A stretch of 64,000 nucleotides of DNA from Chitinophagales bacterium (GCA_020636505.1 JACJXR010000005.1:210791-274790); one strand, 5' to 3'. Positions 47,201-54,899 are shown, numbered from the stretch's first letter. Notes: generated by a model from the sequence alone, not told the origin. Translations and numbers: made by a program.

Positions 47201-47745
47201 ATTTCAAGACTTTCAACCCCTTCAAAATCCAATGCTATTTGGCTTGCATCGGCACCGGCGTTCACTATGAAATCGTATTTCAACAATTGGCCTTCCGATG
47301 CAAAGTGTACATCGATACCGTCGTATATGTTTTTATAATCCACGGCAAGCTCAGGATGTATGCCCGTCTTCCATTTGGATTGATCGTTTCCTAAAAAGTA
47401 ATTGTAATAATGGTTGCGTGCTTTACTGCCTGATATGTCGGCATTGTTGTTGGCGTTCAGCAAGTGTACTTTGTAGACATGGTACTTGAGTACAGGAGCT
47501 TTCTCCAACTGCCCGAATTTGAACTCCTTCAATTTTACAAAGTTGAGCTTATCGCCTACACGGTAGGTAAGGGTCTTGTTTTCCAGAAAAACATCCACGT
47601 TTCCGAATGATGCACGATAAACGAATGGCCCGTCCCATTGTCCTTCGTTCTTCACAAACTCTATTGGTGAATAGTCACCTGAATGAGCTTGCGCAAAAAA
47701 AGGGACAAAAAAACCGATATAATATATCAGGTGTTTCCAGTTCAT
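44218..47745 (-). CDS. Giant T9SS type B cargo protein with beta-propeller and PKD repeats
   Basis: The 1175-residue protein has a signal peptide (IYYIGFFVPFFAQA) and an N-terminal domain with FVKNEGQWDGPFVYRASF common in large Bacteroidota surface proteins. SBBP-like repeats follow between about 240 and 760 (for example STYIGGLSQDQPHSMVVDKN). Four PKD-type domains come next, each with a WxFGDG-like core (YLWNFGDGNSSAS, YYWDFGDG). The C-terminus (VPNAFSPNGDGENDILYVRG onward) is the gliding-motility-associated CHU_C/type B sorting domain. A TTG two codons upstream is possible, but the ATG at 47745 is preferred. It is probably secreted by T9SS and kept on the surface with the PorP/SprF protein. 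Confidence 0.9.
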   Translation of the reverse strand: MNWKHLIYYIGFFVPFFAQAHSGDYSPIEFVKNEGQWDGPFVYRASFGNVDVFLENKTLTYRVGDKLNFVKLKEFKFGQLEKAPVLKYHVYKVHLLNANNNADISGSKARNHYYNYFLGNDQSKWKTGIHPELAVDYKNIYDGIDVHFASEGQLLKYDFIVNAGADASQIALDFEGVESLEIKDKNLIITTSVGEVHEMAPYAYQYVDGQKVEVNCKYKLKGTTVTYHFPRGYNETMPLIIDPHVEFSTFTGSTADNWGFTATYDDSGYFYAGGIAGGTGYPTTIGPTYGGGDAADGNGGQIKSDIAITKFNIQGTGIVYSTYIGGLSQDQPHSMVVDKNYNLFLTGRSYSGTYPSTNGSTLKGGADIIITKLNMSGAVTASCFVGGTGDDGVNISSVWGTVTGLKHSYGDDSRSEILADNNGNVYVASCTKSTDFPTANATKNTLTGTQDGVVIKMDNNLSSLIWSTYLGGNREDAAYVLAFNNAQSTVYVAGGTASSDMPTPGSTLWPSFRGGIADGYIVAYQNSGGYAVQRGTYIGAGGYDQVFGIQVDDADNVYVMGNTLGGGFPVTSGVYTNPNSSQFVMKLTPTLNTNVFSTVYGSGNNNFVNISPVAFLVDTCGNIYVSGWGGAVSSNGGNTNNMPVMMGNPAPTPAGILSSSTDGSDFHFMVFAKNATAMLFGAYFGNNGQADEHVDGGTSRFDKNGVMYQAICGGCGNTPEPTTANAYKKTNGSSNCNLLALKVAFNLGAVSAKAAAVPNAVVCLGEPVNFSSAGSSNVATYLWNFGDGNSSASANPSHTYQTGGTFTVKLIVNNPNACKIIDSVTLQVVVDTNSIKADFNVTQTDSCEPFTADITNLSKTGNTPNTASYYWDFGDGTDYTGKTPPTHTYTTKGTYTIKLRMTDPNACNSPDTLSKTISFNSSFVKAGFEGPDKTCVGAPVQFNNKSENAVSYIFDFGDGKSSTQSDPVHIFDSAGTYTIKMFAINTGTCNGKDSLERAIEVFPIPTASFTHDPIIPVTNDPVIFTNRSLNATSYIWDFGDGTGTGKETPDPKYYKKTGTYRVCLQALNSVGCSDTICRPVSADVYPLADVPNAFSPNGDGENDILYVRGSGIETLDFRIYNRWGQLVFETSDQSKGWDGTFNNKEQPMEAYAFVLNVTFIDGTTFAKKGNITLLR

Positions 47746-47954
47746 TATCAATATTTTTCAGACAGTTAGCCTTATTAGTAAATGTAAGTTATTTTGCCTA
47801 TAAACAGACACCAAAAACGGACGAAAAGTGTGGTCTGTCGCGATAAAACGGGCAAAAAAGCGACTAAAAATCCTTAAAAAAGGTAAAAATTGGGGAGAAG
47901 AGGGTGCATTTGATGACAAAAGCCATCAATCAGGCATGTAGAGGGAAGCGTGGT

Positions 47955-48428
47955 TTAGTTCACACACTTGTTTGCACAGCTGCTGCTGGCAAACGCTTCG
48001 GGCTTGGCCTTGAATGCGAAACCCATACCCAAGATGTAACCCATTGCCTCGCGCAGGGCCTCATTGCTTTTGAATTGCGGATTGGTATTGATGTCTGCAT
48101 GAACTTCCATATCCACGTCGTACTTGGTGAACAGGTCGCATAGTTCATATGCTATTTCAATACTCTTTGCCACTTCCACCAACATCCTTTCCTTGATGCT
48201 GTACTTGGTCTTGGTCTTATCGTTCTGGATGAACATAAAACCTCCGTGCTTTTCGCGCAGAAAAACGATGACCGTGGCAAATTCCGTTTCCTTACCATAT
48301 ACTTGAGAGTCTGTACCGATGCAAACCTTGAGTTTGTAACCCGCCTTCGTCTCCTTGACTATGGTATTTTCAACAGCCTTCTTAATGGGTGTGTCTATCG
48401 ACTTTCCACTGAATGTGCGCCATATCAT
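47955..48428 (-). CDS. YkuK-like (DUF458, RNase H-like) protein
   Basis: The 157-residue protein has VCIGTDSQVYGKETEFATVI, with the Asp typical of an RNase H-like active site, and DMEVHADINTNPQFKSNEAL, the second acidic block. These match the YkuK/DUF458 family found in Bacillus and Bacteroidota; its substrate is not established. The final residues are Cys-containing (SSSCANKC). It is a single-gene unit. Confidence 0.78.
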   Translation of the reverse strand: MIWRTFSGKSIDTPIKKAVENTIVKETKAGYKLKVCIGTDSQVYGKETEFATVIVFLREKHGGFMFIQNDKTKTKYSIKERMLVEVAKSIEIAYELCDLFTKYDVDMEVHADINTNPQFKSNEALREAMGYILGMGFAFKAKPEAFASSSCANKCVN

Positions 48429-48746
48429 GTTGATAATTATTGGTTATCCTAAAGATACCCACTTATATGTTACAGAAAGGTTATGCGAAAGTTAGAGTAC
48501 TATGAAATGCACATGTTATGAACATTTTTAAACTGACATGACATATAACGCCACGAATGTTAAGGAATTATGACCAACGTTCACTAGTCGTTAACTAAAC
48601 CGGGCATCCAAATGCCGGTTTATTGTATACCTTTGTTTATCATAGCTGAGGGAGATAAATGCAGAATGCCTAACTATACGTCGGGTCTGCCATATAGAGC
48701 ATAAGAGATAAAACAAAAAATATTGTGATATCTCTAAATGTAGATC
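48429..48746. other. Intergenic region with a candidate promoter, 318 nt
   Basis: The stretch between the YkuK-like gene (minus) and the membrane protein gene (plus) holds TACCTTTG at 48628-48635 on the plus strand, a perfect Bacteroidota -7 box. A short imperfect inverted repeat lies just upstream (48599-48621). The leader would be about 105 nt. No other gene is seen. Confidence 0.45.
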
Positions 48747-50219
48747 ATGACGAGTCCTTCACAAGGGCATTCAAAACCAGATACTAAAAACACTGCAAAC
48801 AGGTCTGCGAAAGAATGGTTTTCCGTTCTCGTTACTGTATTGTTGTTATGGACAGGATTATACATCTATGCCCATACAGACGGTGGTGTGCTTGGTTTTG
48901 AGCAAACGAGCTTCACCGCTTCGGAGCTGCGTCAGATCAACAACATCCTTTCGGAGAATACCGTAACATATGAAGAGCAGGCAAACAATACCGATGCTTA
49001 CAACGACGGTTTCCTCGATGAATATTCGGAAGACTACGAGGAGCACAAACAGCAATCCACTCAAAAGAAGCAGAAAACAGCCAAAGCGGAATATGAATTA
49101 CGAGTAAGCAAGGTGATGGTTTTCATCAACAGCCAATACGGCAACGATATTGACCCTGCTCAGCTTGTGAATATTGAACGCTACCTGAAAACTTTCAGCC
49201 GCAGCCAAATAAACGAGTATCTCTCCGGCACCAAGCTGTGGGTACGCTCTTACTTCTGGTTGGCGGGGCCGATGGTGTATGCCGAAGTGGTATTCTGGGT
49301 GATATTCGGGGTATTGTGCGGTATGTTGTTCATGTTAGGTAAATGCATCAGAAAGCAAAACGACCTCTGCACCCGCGATATGTTGTACCAATTGGCCAAG
49401 CTGTTCTATGCACCGTTCTTCGCGGTGTTGGTGGTTATCGCTTACAGTTATTTCAAAGACCGCAGTACTCTTAATATCGATGGCTCGGAAGGGCTTATCA
49501 TCATCGCATTTGTAATCGGTTTCTATTCAGGAACTGTGATGGAAATTTTGGACAGGGTGAAGTACATATTGTTCAACGGCGGTACCGCCAATGGCAACAC
49601 CATGCAGCAACAAACATATGCACAGCCCGCGGCTCCACAGCCACAAGCATATACCCCACCACCTACGGCACCAACACCTCCTCCTGCAAAAGCAACTCAG
49701 GAGGCTCCCAAAACCGAGCCGCAAGAAGCTCCTGAACCTGAAGCAGAGGAGCAGGCAGTGGAAGAATTGGAAGCAGAACATATTGAAACCGACGAAGAGG
49801 ACGATTACTTCGACAACATAGGAAACACTCCACCGCAAACCGTTGTAAAGGGGGATAAAGAAGAACGGAAAGGTGACAGTAATGAGATAGAAGAGGTTGC
49901 AATAGACCTAAAGCTTGATTTCAGTGCATTGTTCGACGAGGAAAAGGAAGAACTGCAAAAATTAGGTTTCAGTAAGGCCATCGTTACATTACACAACGTC
50001 AACGGTAGAGACATCATTCCAACACAAAAGCTCAATGAAGACATGACCACCTTCATTGCCCACAATGTGAAACCGGGTATATACATTGCCCGTGCAACCT
50101 TGTCGCAGAGAATGCGTGACAACCAGATCATCAACCTTTTCGGCGAAAAAACGGCTTACATAACCGAAGACAAACCGGGTATGGAGCTGTATGTGAAGAA
50201 GTACGAAGCACTCAGCTAA
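48747..50219 (+). CDS. Four-helix membrane protein with Pro-rich linker, unknown function
   Basis: The 490-residue protein has a helix at about 26-45, then an extracytoplasmic acidic segment rich in Asn, Tyr and Gln (60-110). Three more helices follow at about 175-198, 217-236 and 247-268. A cytosolic Pro/Ala/Glu-rich linker (290-350, with APQPQAYTPPPTAPTPPPAK) leads to a C-terminal domain (390-490) with KAIVTLHNVNGRDIIPTQKL and GIYIARATLSQRM, probably a beta-fold. No family was recognised. It is a single transcription unit between a -7 box and a strong terminator. Confidence 0.7.
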   Translation: MTSPSQGHSKPDTKNTANRSAKEWFSVLVTVLLLWTGLYIYAHTDGGVLGFEQTSFTASELRQINNILSENTVTYEEQANNTDAYNDGFLDEYSEDYEEHKQQSTQKKQKTAKAEYELRVSKVMVFINSQYGNDIDPAQLVNIERYLKTFSRSQINEYLSGTKLWVRSYFWLAGPMVYAEVVFWVIFGVLCGMLFMLGKCIRKQNDLCTRDMLYQLAKLFYAPFFAVLVVIAYSYFKDRSTLNIDGSEGLIIIAFVIGFYSGTVMEILDRVKYILFNGGTANGNTMQQQTYAQPAAPQPQAYTPPPTAPTPPPAKATQEAPKTEPQEAPEPEAEEQAVEELEAEHIETDEEDDYFDNIGNTPPQTVVKGDKEERKGDSNEIEEVAIDLKLDFSALFDEEKEELQKLGFSKAIVTLHNVNGRDIIPTQKLNEDMTTFIAHNVKPGIYIARATLSQRMRDNQIINLFGEKTAYITEDKPGMELYVKKYEALS

Positions 50220-50360
50220 CCGTATTTTTCCGGTTCATCCCCATATCTTCCCGTTTCGTCTCATTTTATTTTCCAAGCGCAAATCGGTGTGGTACTTTTA
50301 TATTGCTTCTTTGAGGGGGCATTATTCCAGAGCATAGGAGTAAACATAGGTAAACGGCGA

Positions 50361-50396
50361 CCGTAGCGTATCAATTAGATACGCTGCGGTTTTTTT
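50361..50396 (+). terminator. Strong intrinsic terminator after the membrane protein gene
   Basis: Twelve-pair arms (50361-50372 and 50378-50389, one G-U pair) with a 5-nt loop are followed by seven T residues. It separates the preceding gene from the flavin reductase promoter. Confidence 0.9.
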
Positions 50397-50403
50397 ATGC
50401 CTT

Positions 50404-50432
50404 TTGGTTAAACCATTCAATAGTTACATTTG
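50404..50432 (+). promoter_or_regulatory. Promoter of the flavin reductase-like gene
   Basis: TTG (50404-50406), an 18-nt spacer and TACATTTG (50425-50432) make a good Bacteroidota promoter. It predicts a leader of about 17 nt to the ATG at 50455. Confidence 0.7.
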
Positions 50433-50454
50433 TATCCTCACAAACAAGATATTT

Positions 50455-51327
50455 ATGAAGATCACTCCGGGAGAAATAAAAACAGGACTGTTGCACGGTT
50501 ACTTATTGAGTGTGGTGGCGCCGAGGCCCATATGCTTTGCCAGCACCATAGACGAGGACGGAAATCCCAACCTGTCTCCCTTCAGTTTTTTCAACGTATT
50601 CGGCAGTAAGCCACCGATATTGATATTCTCTCCCGCACGTCGCGTAAGAGACAATACCACCAAGCACACACTACAGAATGCAGAGAGGACAAAAGAGGTG
50701 GTGATAAACGTGGTGAACTATAATATAGTACAGCAAATGAACCTGGCCAGCTGCGAATACGGTGAGGGTGTGAACGAGTTTGTGAAGTCGGGGTTGACAC
50801 CTATCGAATCGGATATGGTGAAACCGTTTCGTGTAAAAGAATCTCCCGCACAGTTGGAGTGCCGTGTAAAAGAGGTGATACACACCGGTGAAGAAGGCGG
50901 AGCAGGTAATCTTATTATATGTGAAGTTCTGTGCATGCACATCAACGACGATGTATTGGATGATGATGGCAAGGTGGACCCGCATAAAATAGACCTTGTG
51001 GCACGTATGGGTGGCAACTATTATTGTCGTGCTTCGGGCAACTCCGTATTTCAAGTGGATAAGCCCAATACCGAGCTTGGTATAGGTGTAGACCAACTAC
51101 CGGACATCATAAAAAACAGTAACATACTGACAGGCAATGACTTAGGCATATTGGGCAACTGCAACAGAATACCCGATATAACAGATATAAGCGATGACAG
51201 GCTGAAAGTGATCCTGAAAAACAACAATGGAAACGATGCTGCAATTCTTAAGGAAAAGCACCTTTACGCCAAGGAACTTATTGCACTGCGAAATATCGAC
51301 AAGGCATGGCAAATACTATTAAGCTAA
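50455..51327 (+). CDS. Flavin reductase-family FMN-binding protein
   Basis: The 290-residue protein contains VAPRPICFASTIDEDGNPNL, SPFSFFNVFGSKPPILIFSP and ECRVKEVIH, the split-barrel FMN-binding motifs of the flavin reductase-like/DIM6-NTAB family. The C-terminal 80 residues are a family-specific extension. The promoter box at 50425 excludes a longer in-frame start at 50404. Substrate and partner are unknown; relatives reduce flavins or bind FMN for other reductions. Confidence 0.85.
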   Translation: MKITPGEIKTGLLHGYLLSVVAPRPICFASTIDEDGNPNLSPFSFFNVFGSKPPILIFSPARRVRDNTTKHTLQNAERTKEVVINVVNYNIVQQMNLASCEYGEGVNEFVKSGLTPIESDMVKPFRVKESPAQLECRVKEVIHTGEEGGAGNLIICEVLCMHINDDVLDDDGKVDPHKIDLVARMGGNYYCRASGNSVFQVDKPNTELGIGVDQLPDIIKNSNILTGNDLGILGNCNRIPDITDISDDRLKVILKNNNGNDAAILKEKHLYAKELIALRNIDKAWQILLS

Positions 51328-51355
51328 TGATTATCAGCAAGTTGTATTGATTTAG

Positions 51356-51399
51356 TTTGTTAATCGGTTGTTAGCGAGTTGCAAAACGGTGGTTAACAA
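51356..51399 (+). repeat. Upstream 44-nt element, copy 1 (diverged repeat)
   Basis: This sequence matches 53296-53339 at 35 of 44 positions and lies at nearly the same distance (about 112 nt) before the start of each twin gene. It includes TTTGTTAA at its left end and GGTTAACAA at its right end. A regulatory binding site is likely. Confidence 0.6.
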
Positions 51400-51465
51400 T
51401 CGCAAAATTTTTGACTATGGGGGCCTCGTGCCCCCATCTTTGTATCAACAAACGAACAAACAACT

Positions 51466-52077
51466 AAAACAAACATTAACTCAAACAACTAACAAACAAA
51501 AAACAACAATTATGAAAAAGATCATCGCAATCGCAGTTTTCGCTTCTCTAGGTTTCGCAGCTAACGCTCAAAACCAAGCTAACCAAACAAGTTCAGCTTC
51601 TCAAACAACTAACCTTGTTCTTAGCAACGCAATCGAAATTACCTTCACAGGTAATGGTTCTGCCACAGGTGCTGATGTAAACATTCCATTCACTACAGTT
51701 AACGATTACGCTAACGGTGTTGAGTCTGATGCTCAAGAATTGAAAGTACGTTCAAACAAGAATTTCTCAGTAGCTGTTAAGGCTAACGCTACCAACTTCT
51801 CATACACAGGTAACACTTCACCTGCTCCAACAATGCCTGTAAGCGGTGTTTTGGGAATCAAAGTAACTGCAAACGGTACAGGTGGTTCAATAGCCAATCC
51901 GTTCTCTAACAGTGCATACGCTACTTTGAGCAGCTCTGACCAAGATTTGATCACTACTGCTGACCGTGGTGGTAACCAAACTTTCAGCGTGAAGTACAAA
52001 GCAACTCCTGGTTTTGCATACCCTGCAGGTACTTACAGTGTAGATGTTGTTTATACTGCTACTCAAGAATAAGATAT
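51466..52077 (+). repeat. Long direct repeat, copy 1 (612 nt)
   Basis: The stretch is identical to 53405-54015 except for one A in a poly-A run of the 5' leader. It covers the leader, the whole coding sequence and five bases after the stop, and identity ends sharply on both sides. Confidence 0.97.
51512..52072 (+). CDS. Secreted repeat-family surface protein, copy 1
   Basis: The 186-residue protein has a standard signal peptide (cleavage after ANA, residue 19) and a mature part rich in Asn, Thr, Ser and Ala, without Cys. The mature part has beta-strand-like segments VLSNAIEITFTGNGSATGA, NFSVAVKANATNFSYTGN and AYPAGTYSVDVVYTATQE. The end resembles spore-coat U/WxL-like or fimbrial-type beta-sandwich proteins, but no family is certain. 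Codon use is strongly biased to GCT, GGT, AAC and GTT compared with neighbours, which together with a long C+A-rich unstructured leader indicates very high expression. The ATG at 51512 fits the signal peptide; a longer upstream frame is leader. Confidence 0.8.
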   Translation: MKKIIAIAVFASLGFAANAQNQANQTSSASQTTNLVLSNAIEITFTGNGSATGADVNIPFTTVNDYANGVESDAQELKVRSNKNFSVAVKANATNFSYTGNTSPAPTMPVSGVLGIKVTANGTGGSIANPFSNSAYATLSSSDQDLITTADRGGNQTFSVKYKATPGFAYPAGTYSVDVVYTATQE

Positions 52078-52100
52078 TGTCTCTCTCGGTTTAAATATTA

Positions 52101-52130
52101 AACAGGAGCTCCGTAAGGCTCCTGTTTTTG
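52101..52130. terminator. Terminator between copy 1 and the convergent nucleoid-associated gene
   Basis: Nine-base arms (52101-52109 and 52118-52126) around an 8-nt loop are followed by T residues on the plus strand and have A residues on the other side. It can stop both converging transcripts. Confidence 0.85.
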
Positions 52131-52138
52131 TTTTGTGG

Positions 52139-53185
52139 TTATTGCTCTTCGTCGAAGTATATCTTATAATAGTGCTTACCCACGGCTTCGTCATAACCCT
52201 TCTCAATCAGGTCGCGGTCTCCATGCACATACACATGAAAGTTCTTGTCCAGTTTGATAACACTCTTAAATACACGTGCAGATTTCTTAACCGCAGTACC
52301 TGAGATGTGAAAGCTGTTTTCCAGTTCCATCTCATTCTCCTGCATGTACTCCTTCTTATAACCGGTAAATGACTTGATAAGTTCATTGTCCTCAAACACT
52401 TCCTTTGCAAAGCTTTGCTCATCAAACTCGGCATTGTTTTTAAAGAAGGTGATGGAACGGTTGAGATAGTCCGCCTGCTGGGCTTTTGTCACTTCGTACT
52501 CTTGCGGTATTTGTTTTACTATAAAATCTTTTGTTGCTGTCAGATATGCAGCGGTATGATGGTATTCGTCCGACTTGGCGATTATCTTCAAGAATTTGTC
52601 TTTCCAATACAGGGCTTCATTCTTACGGTTGGTCTTGTCTATTGCAGATAATATCAAACCATCGGATGTATTGTATATAATACAGCCTTTGTCCATTTTA
52701 TCCGTATTGATACCTTCTTGCAAGTCGATGGTATAACCGTCGAAGTTTTTTTCCAAATTTAGGAACACATCTCTGTTCTCCGTCTTGAATATACCGATGG
52801 CTCCTATCGTTTCTCCATTCAAGTAAACATCCGTAAACCTTGCTATGTGGAGCTCTCCACTCTTTATGTTCGGAGAGTCGGATATCTCGAAGAGGTGTTT
52901 GGCGATGTTTACTGAGTTTTTGAGCAAGGTGGATGGCTTCTCGAATATCTTCTCTACGAAACGCATCACAGCATTCAGCTCAATATCGCTCTCGTGATGA
53001 AACTCATAAAACTCTTCCAAATCTCTGAACGGAGCGGCGAAATAATCCTGCAGATGCTCTCGAAGCTCGTCTTGCGTTATATCCACTTGGTTTTCGGCAT
53101 AATAAAAGCCGTTGTCCGTATGCTTATTGCCCACATAGTGTGTGGCCAAGTTCTCCAATGTCGCCGATGAAAAGTCTGCTCTCAA
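52139..53185 (-). CDS. Nucleoid-associated protein (NdpA/YejK, PF04245)
   Basis: The 348-residue protein matches the 37-kDa nucleoid-associated family: THYVGNKHTDNGFYYAENQV at the start, DYFAAPFRDLEEFYEFHHES, and a C-terminal ESDLIEKGYDEAVG-like DRDLIEKGYDEAVGKHYYKI. Family members bind DNA and compact the nucleoid; a viral relative is linked to host defence. The only upstream in-frame start is TTG (53185), so it probably uses TTG. It lies between the twin secreted-protein genes on the opposite strand. Confidence 0.85.
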   Translation of the reverse strand: MRADFSSATLENLATHYVGNKHTDNGFYYAENQVDITQDELREHLQDYFAAPFRDLEEFYEFHHESDIELNAVMRFVEKIFEKPSTLLKNSVNIAKHLFEISDSPNIKSGELHIARFTDVYLNGETIGAIGIFKTENRDVFLNLEKNFDGYTIDLQEGINTDKMDKGCIIYNTSDGLILSAIDKTNRKNEALYWKDKFLKIIAKSDEYHHTAAYLTATKDFIVKQIPQEYEVTKAQQADYLNRSITFFKNNAEFDEQSFAKEVFEDNELIKSFTGYKKEYMQENEMELENSFHISGTAVKKSARVFKSVIKLDKNFHVYVHGDRDLIEKGYDEAVGKHYYKIYFDEEQ

Positions 53186-53295
53186 CCTATTGCTTTTTTA
53201 TTGTCGGGCAAAGCTAACAGAATAGATACACTAAAACGGGGTTGCAGTTAACAGTTTTCGCATCTTATTGATAATCAATAAAATACACAGACAGC

Positions 53296-53339
53296 TTTGT
53301 TAACCGCTTGTTAACCGCTTGCAAATCAGGGGTTAACAA
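53296..53339 (+). repeat. Upstream 44-nt element, copy 2, with 11-bp tandem repeat
   Basis: This is the partner of 51356-51399. It carries two tandem TTGTTAACCGC units (53297-53307 and 53308-53318) followed by TTGC, then a GGTTAACAA end, and sits about 111 nt before the start of copy 2. Confidence 0.6.
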
Positions 53340-53404
53340 AGGGTGTTTATTCGTCTTGGTTTGCCTGCCCGATGCACCTTTGTATTGTCAATAACGACAA
53401 ATCA

Positions 53405-54015
53405 AAAACAAACATTAACTCAAACAACTAACAAACAAAAACAACAATTATGAAAAAGATCATCGCAATCGCAGTTTTCGCTTCTCTAGGTTTCGCAGCT
53501 AACGCTCAAAACCAAGCTAACCAAACAAGTTCAGCTTCTCAAACAACTAACCTTGTTCTTAGCAACGCAATCGAAATTACCTTCACAGGTAATGGTTCTG
53601 CCACAGGTGCTGATGTAAACATTCCATTCACTACAGTTAACGATTACGCTAACGGTGTTGAGTCTGATGCTCAAGAATTGAAAGTACGTTCAAACAAGAA
53701 TTTCTCAGTAGCTGTTAAGGCTAACGCTACCAACTTCTCATACACAGGTAACACTTCACCTGCTCCAACAATGCCTGTAAGCGGTGTTTTGGGAATCAAA
53801 GTAACTGCAAACGGTACAGGTGGTTCAATAGCCAATCCGTTCTCTAACAGTGCATACGCTACTTTGAGCAGCTCTGACCAAGATTTGATCACTACTGCTG
53901 ACCGTGGTGGTAACCAAACTTTCAGCGTGAAGTACAAAGCAACTCCTGGTTTTGCATACCCTGCAGGTACTTACAGTGTAGATGTTGTTTATACTGCTAC
54001 TCAAGAATAAGATAT
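53405..54015 (+). repeat. Long direct repeat, copy 2 (611 nt)
   Basis: It matches 51466-52077 at every position except one missing A in the leader poly-A run. The flanking sequence is unrelated except for the 44-nt upstream element. Confidence 0.97.
53450..54010 (+). CDS. Secreted repeat-family surface protein, copy 2
   Basis: The coding sequence is base-for-base identical to 51512-52072, including all synonymous sites, so the 186-residue product is the same exported beta-rich protein. The gene has its own upstream region and its own terminator, so both copies should be transcribed independently. Identity over the gene while upstream elements have diverged points to recent gene conversion or a very young duplication. 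Confidence 0.85.
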   Translation: MKKIIAIAVFASLGFAANAQNQANQTSSASQTTNLVLSNAIEITFTGNGSATGADVNIPFTTVNDYANGVESDAQELKVRSNKNFSVAVKANATNFSYTGNTSPAPTMPVSGVLGIKVTANGTGGSIANPFSNSAYATLSSSDQDLITTADRGGNQTFSVKYKATPGFAYPAGTYSVDVVYTATQE

Positions 54016-54061
54016 AAAATGGAAATATAAGTAAGAGTCTCTCTCTTATCCCTTATATGCG

Positions 54062-54088
54062 GAGGTCCTATTCAGGGCCTCTTTTTTT
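54062..54088 (+). terminator. Terminator of the second secreted-protein gene
   Basis: Eight-pair arms (54062-54069 and 54074-54081, one G-U pair) with a 4-nt loop precede seven T residues. Confidence 0.88.
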
Positions 54089-54094
54089 ATGCAT

Positions 54095-54120
54095 AAAAAA
54101 CGGGCGCCAAAAGACGCCCG
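54095..54120 (-). terminator. Terminator of the YceI gene
   Basis: On the minus strand, G+C-rich arms (54120-54115 and 54106-54101) with an 8-nt loop are followed by six T residues (54100-54095). Confidence 0.85.
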
Positions 54121-54147
54121 TACTCACATATACCTATCTACTACTAA

Positions 54148-54816
54148 TTACATTACGTTCTCCGCCTCCAAGTGTATGTCCAAGTTTATCTCCGGACGAA
54201 TGAACTTATCACCGAGGCTTTCGTCGTTACCATAAACCAAGCCCCAGTTGGTACGGTCGATATTGAAATTTGCATCCGCAACCACTTTACCCTCGCTCAT
54301 ATTCACTTTTGCGGGGAAGGTGATACTCTTGGTAACCCCCTTCAAGGTCAAGTTACCGGTTATCATATGCGTCGCATCTTTCATTATCAGATCATCCGAT
54401 TGAGTAACACCTTCTGTAACAGAAGTTATCTCGAAAGTTCCTGTAGGGAATTGCTCCACATCAAAAAAGTCGCCACTCATCAAGTGTCCGTCCAATTTCT
54501 TGGCGTATTCGTCTTGTTGGTCGTCAGATTTGATTGATGTAAGGTCAATAACATAAGAACCTCCGGTAATGTTGCCGTCGGCAACAGTCAATGAACCTTC
54601 TTTGATCTGCACAAAGCCATGGTGTTGCGCAACTGGTTTGGTACCTATCCACTCCACAGTACTGCTGTTAAGGTTCACACCATAGTCAGCCCCTGTTACA
54701 GATGACACTTCTTGTGCATCTGATGTTGCAGCTATGTCCGCTTCGGGAGCATCGGCACAAGAGGCCAATAATGTTACGGCTGCCAAAATTGTCAATGAAA
54801 ATCGTTTATTGTACAT
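54148..54816 (-). CDS. YceI-family lipoprotein
   Basis: The 222-residue protein has a lipobox ending at Cys20 (LLASC). The mature domain has STVEWIGTKPVAQHHGFVQI, SGDFFDVEQFPTGTFEITSV and MITGNLTLKGVTKSITFPAK, the YceI/lipocalin-like signature. YceI proteins bind polyisoprenoids, such as quinones, in the periplasm. The promoter, leader and terminator are all visible, so it is a single-gene unit. Confidence 0.92.
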   Translation of the reverse strand: MYNKRFSLTILAAVTLLASCADAPEADIAATSDAQEVSSVTGADYGVNLNSSTVEWIGTKPVAQHHGFVQIKEGSLTVADGNITGGSYVIDLTSIKSDDQQDEYAKKLDGHLMSGDFFDVEQFPTGTFEITSVTEGVTQSDDLIMKDATHMITGNLTLKGVTKSITFPAKVNMSEGKVVADANFNIDRTNWGLVYGNDESLGDKFIRPEINLDIHLEAENVM

Positions 54817-54834
54817 ACATTAATTGTTTTGACA

Positions 54835-54863
54835 CAAATATAGCGTCAATTGTGTTTAGCAAA
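54835..54863 (-). promoter_or_regulatory. Promoter of the YceI gene
   Basis: On the minus strand, TTTG (54863-54860), a 17-nt spacer and TATATTTG (54842-54835) fit the Bacteroidota -33/-7 consensus, 19 nt before the ATG. Confidence 0.72.
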
Positions 54864-54899
54864 TGTTAACTTGCGCTAAAGTTTATCTATACACATATA

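Noticed and set aside
44280..47700. Several plus-strand open frames opposite the giant PKD gene
   Set aside because: They are shadows of the repeat-rich cargo gene, with no independent start or motif support.
50404..50454. Longer start of the flavin reductase gene at TTG 50404
   Set aside because: This TTG is more likely the -33 element of the promoter, and the ATG at 50455 follows the -7 box.
51417..51437. G+C-rich 8-bp inverted repeat before secreted-protein copy 1 considered as a terminator
   Set aside because: No T-run follows and it overlaps the promoter region; copy 2 lacks it, so its role is uncertain.
51368..51511. Upstream in-frame extension of the first secreted-protein gene
   Set aside because: It is leader sequence; the downstream ATG begins a perfect signal peptide and the second copy has no matching extension.
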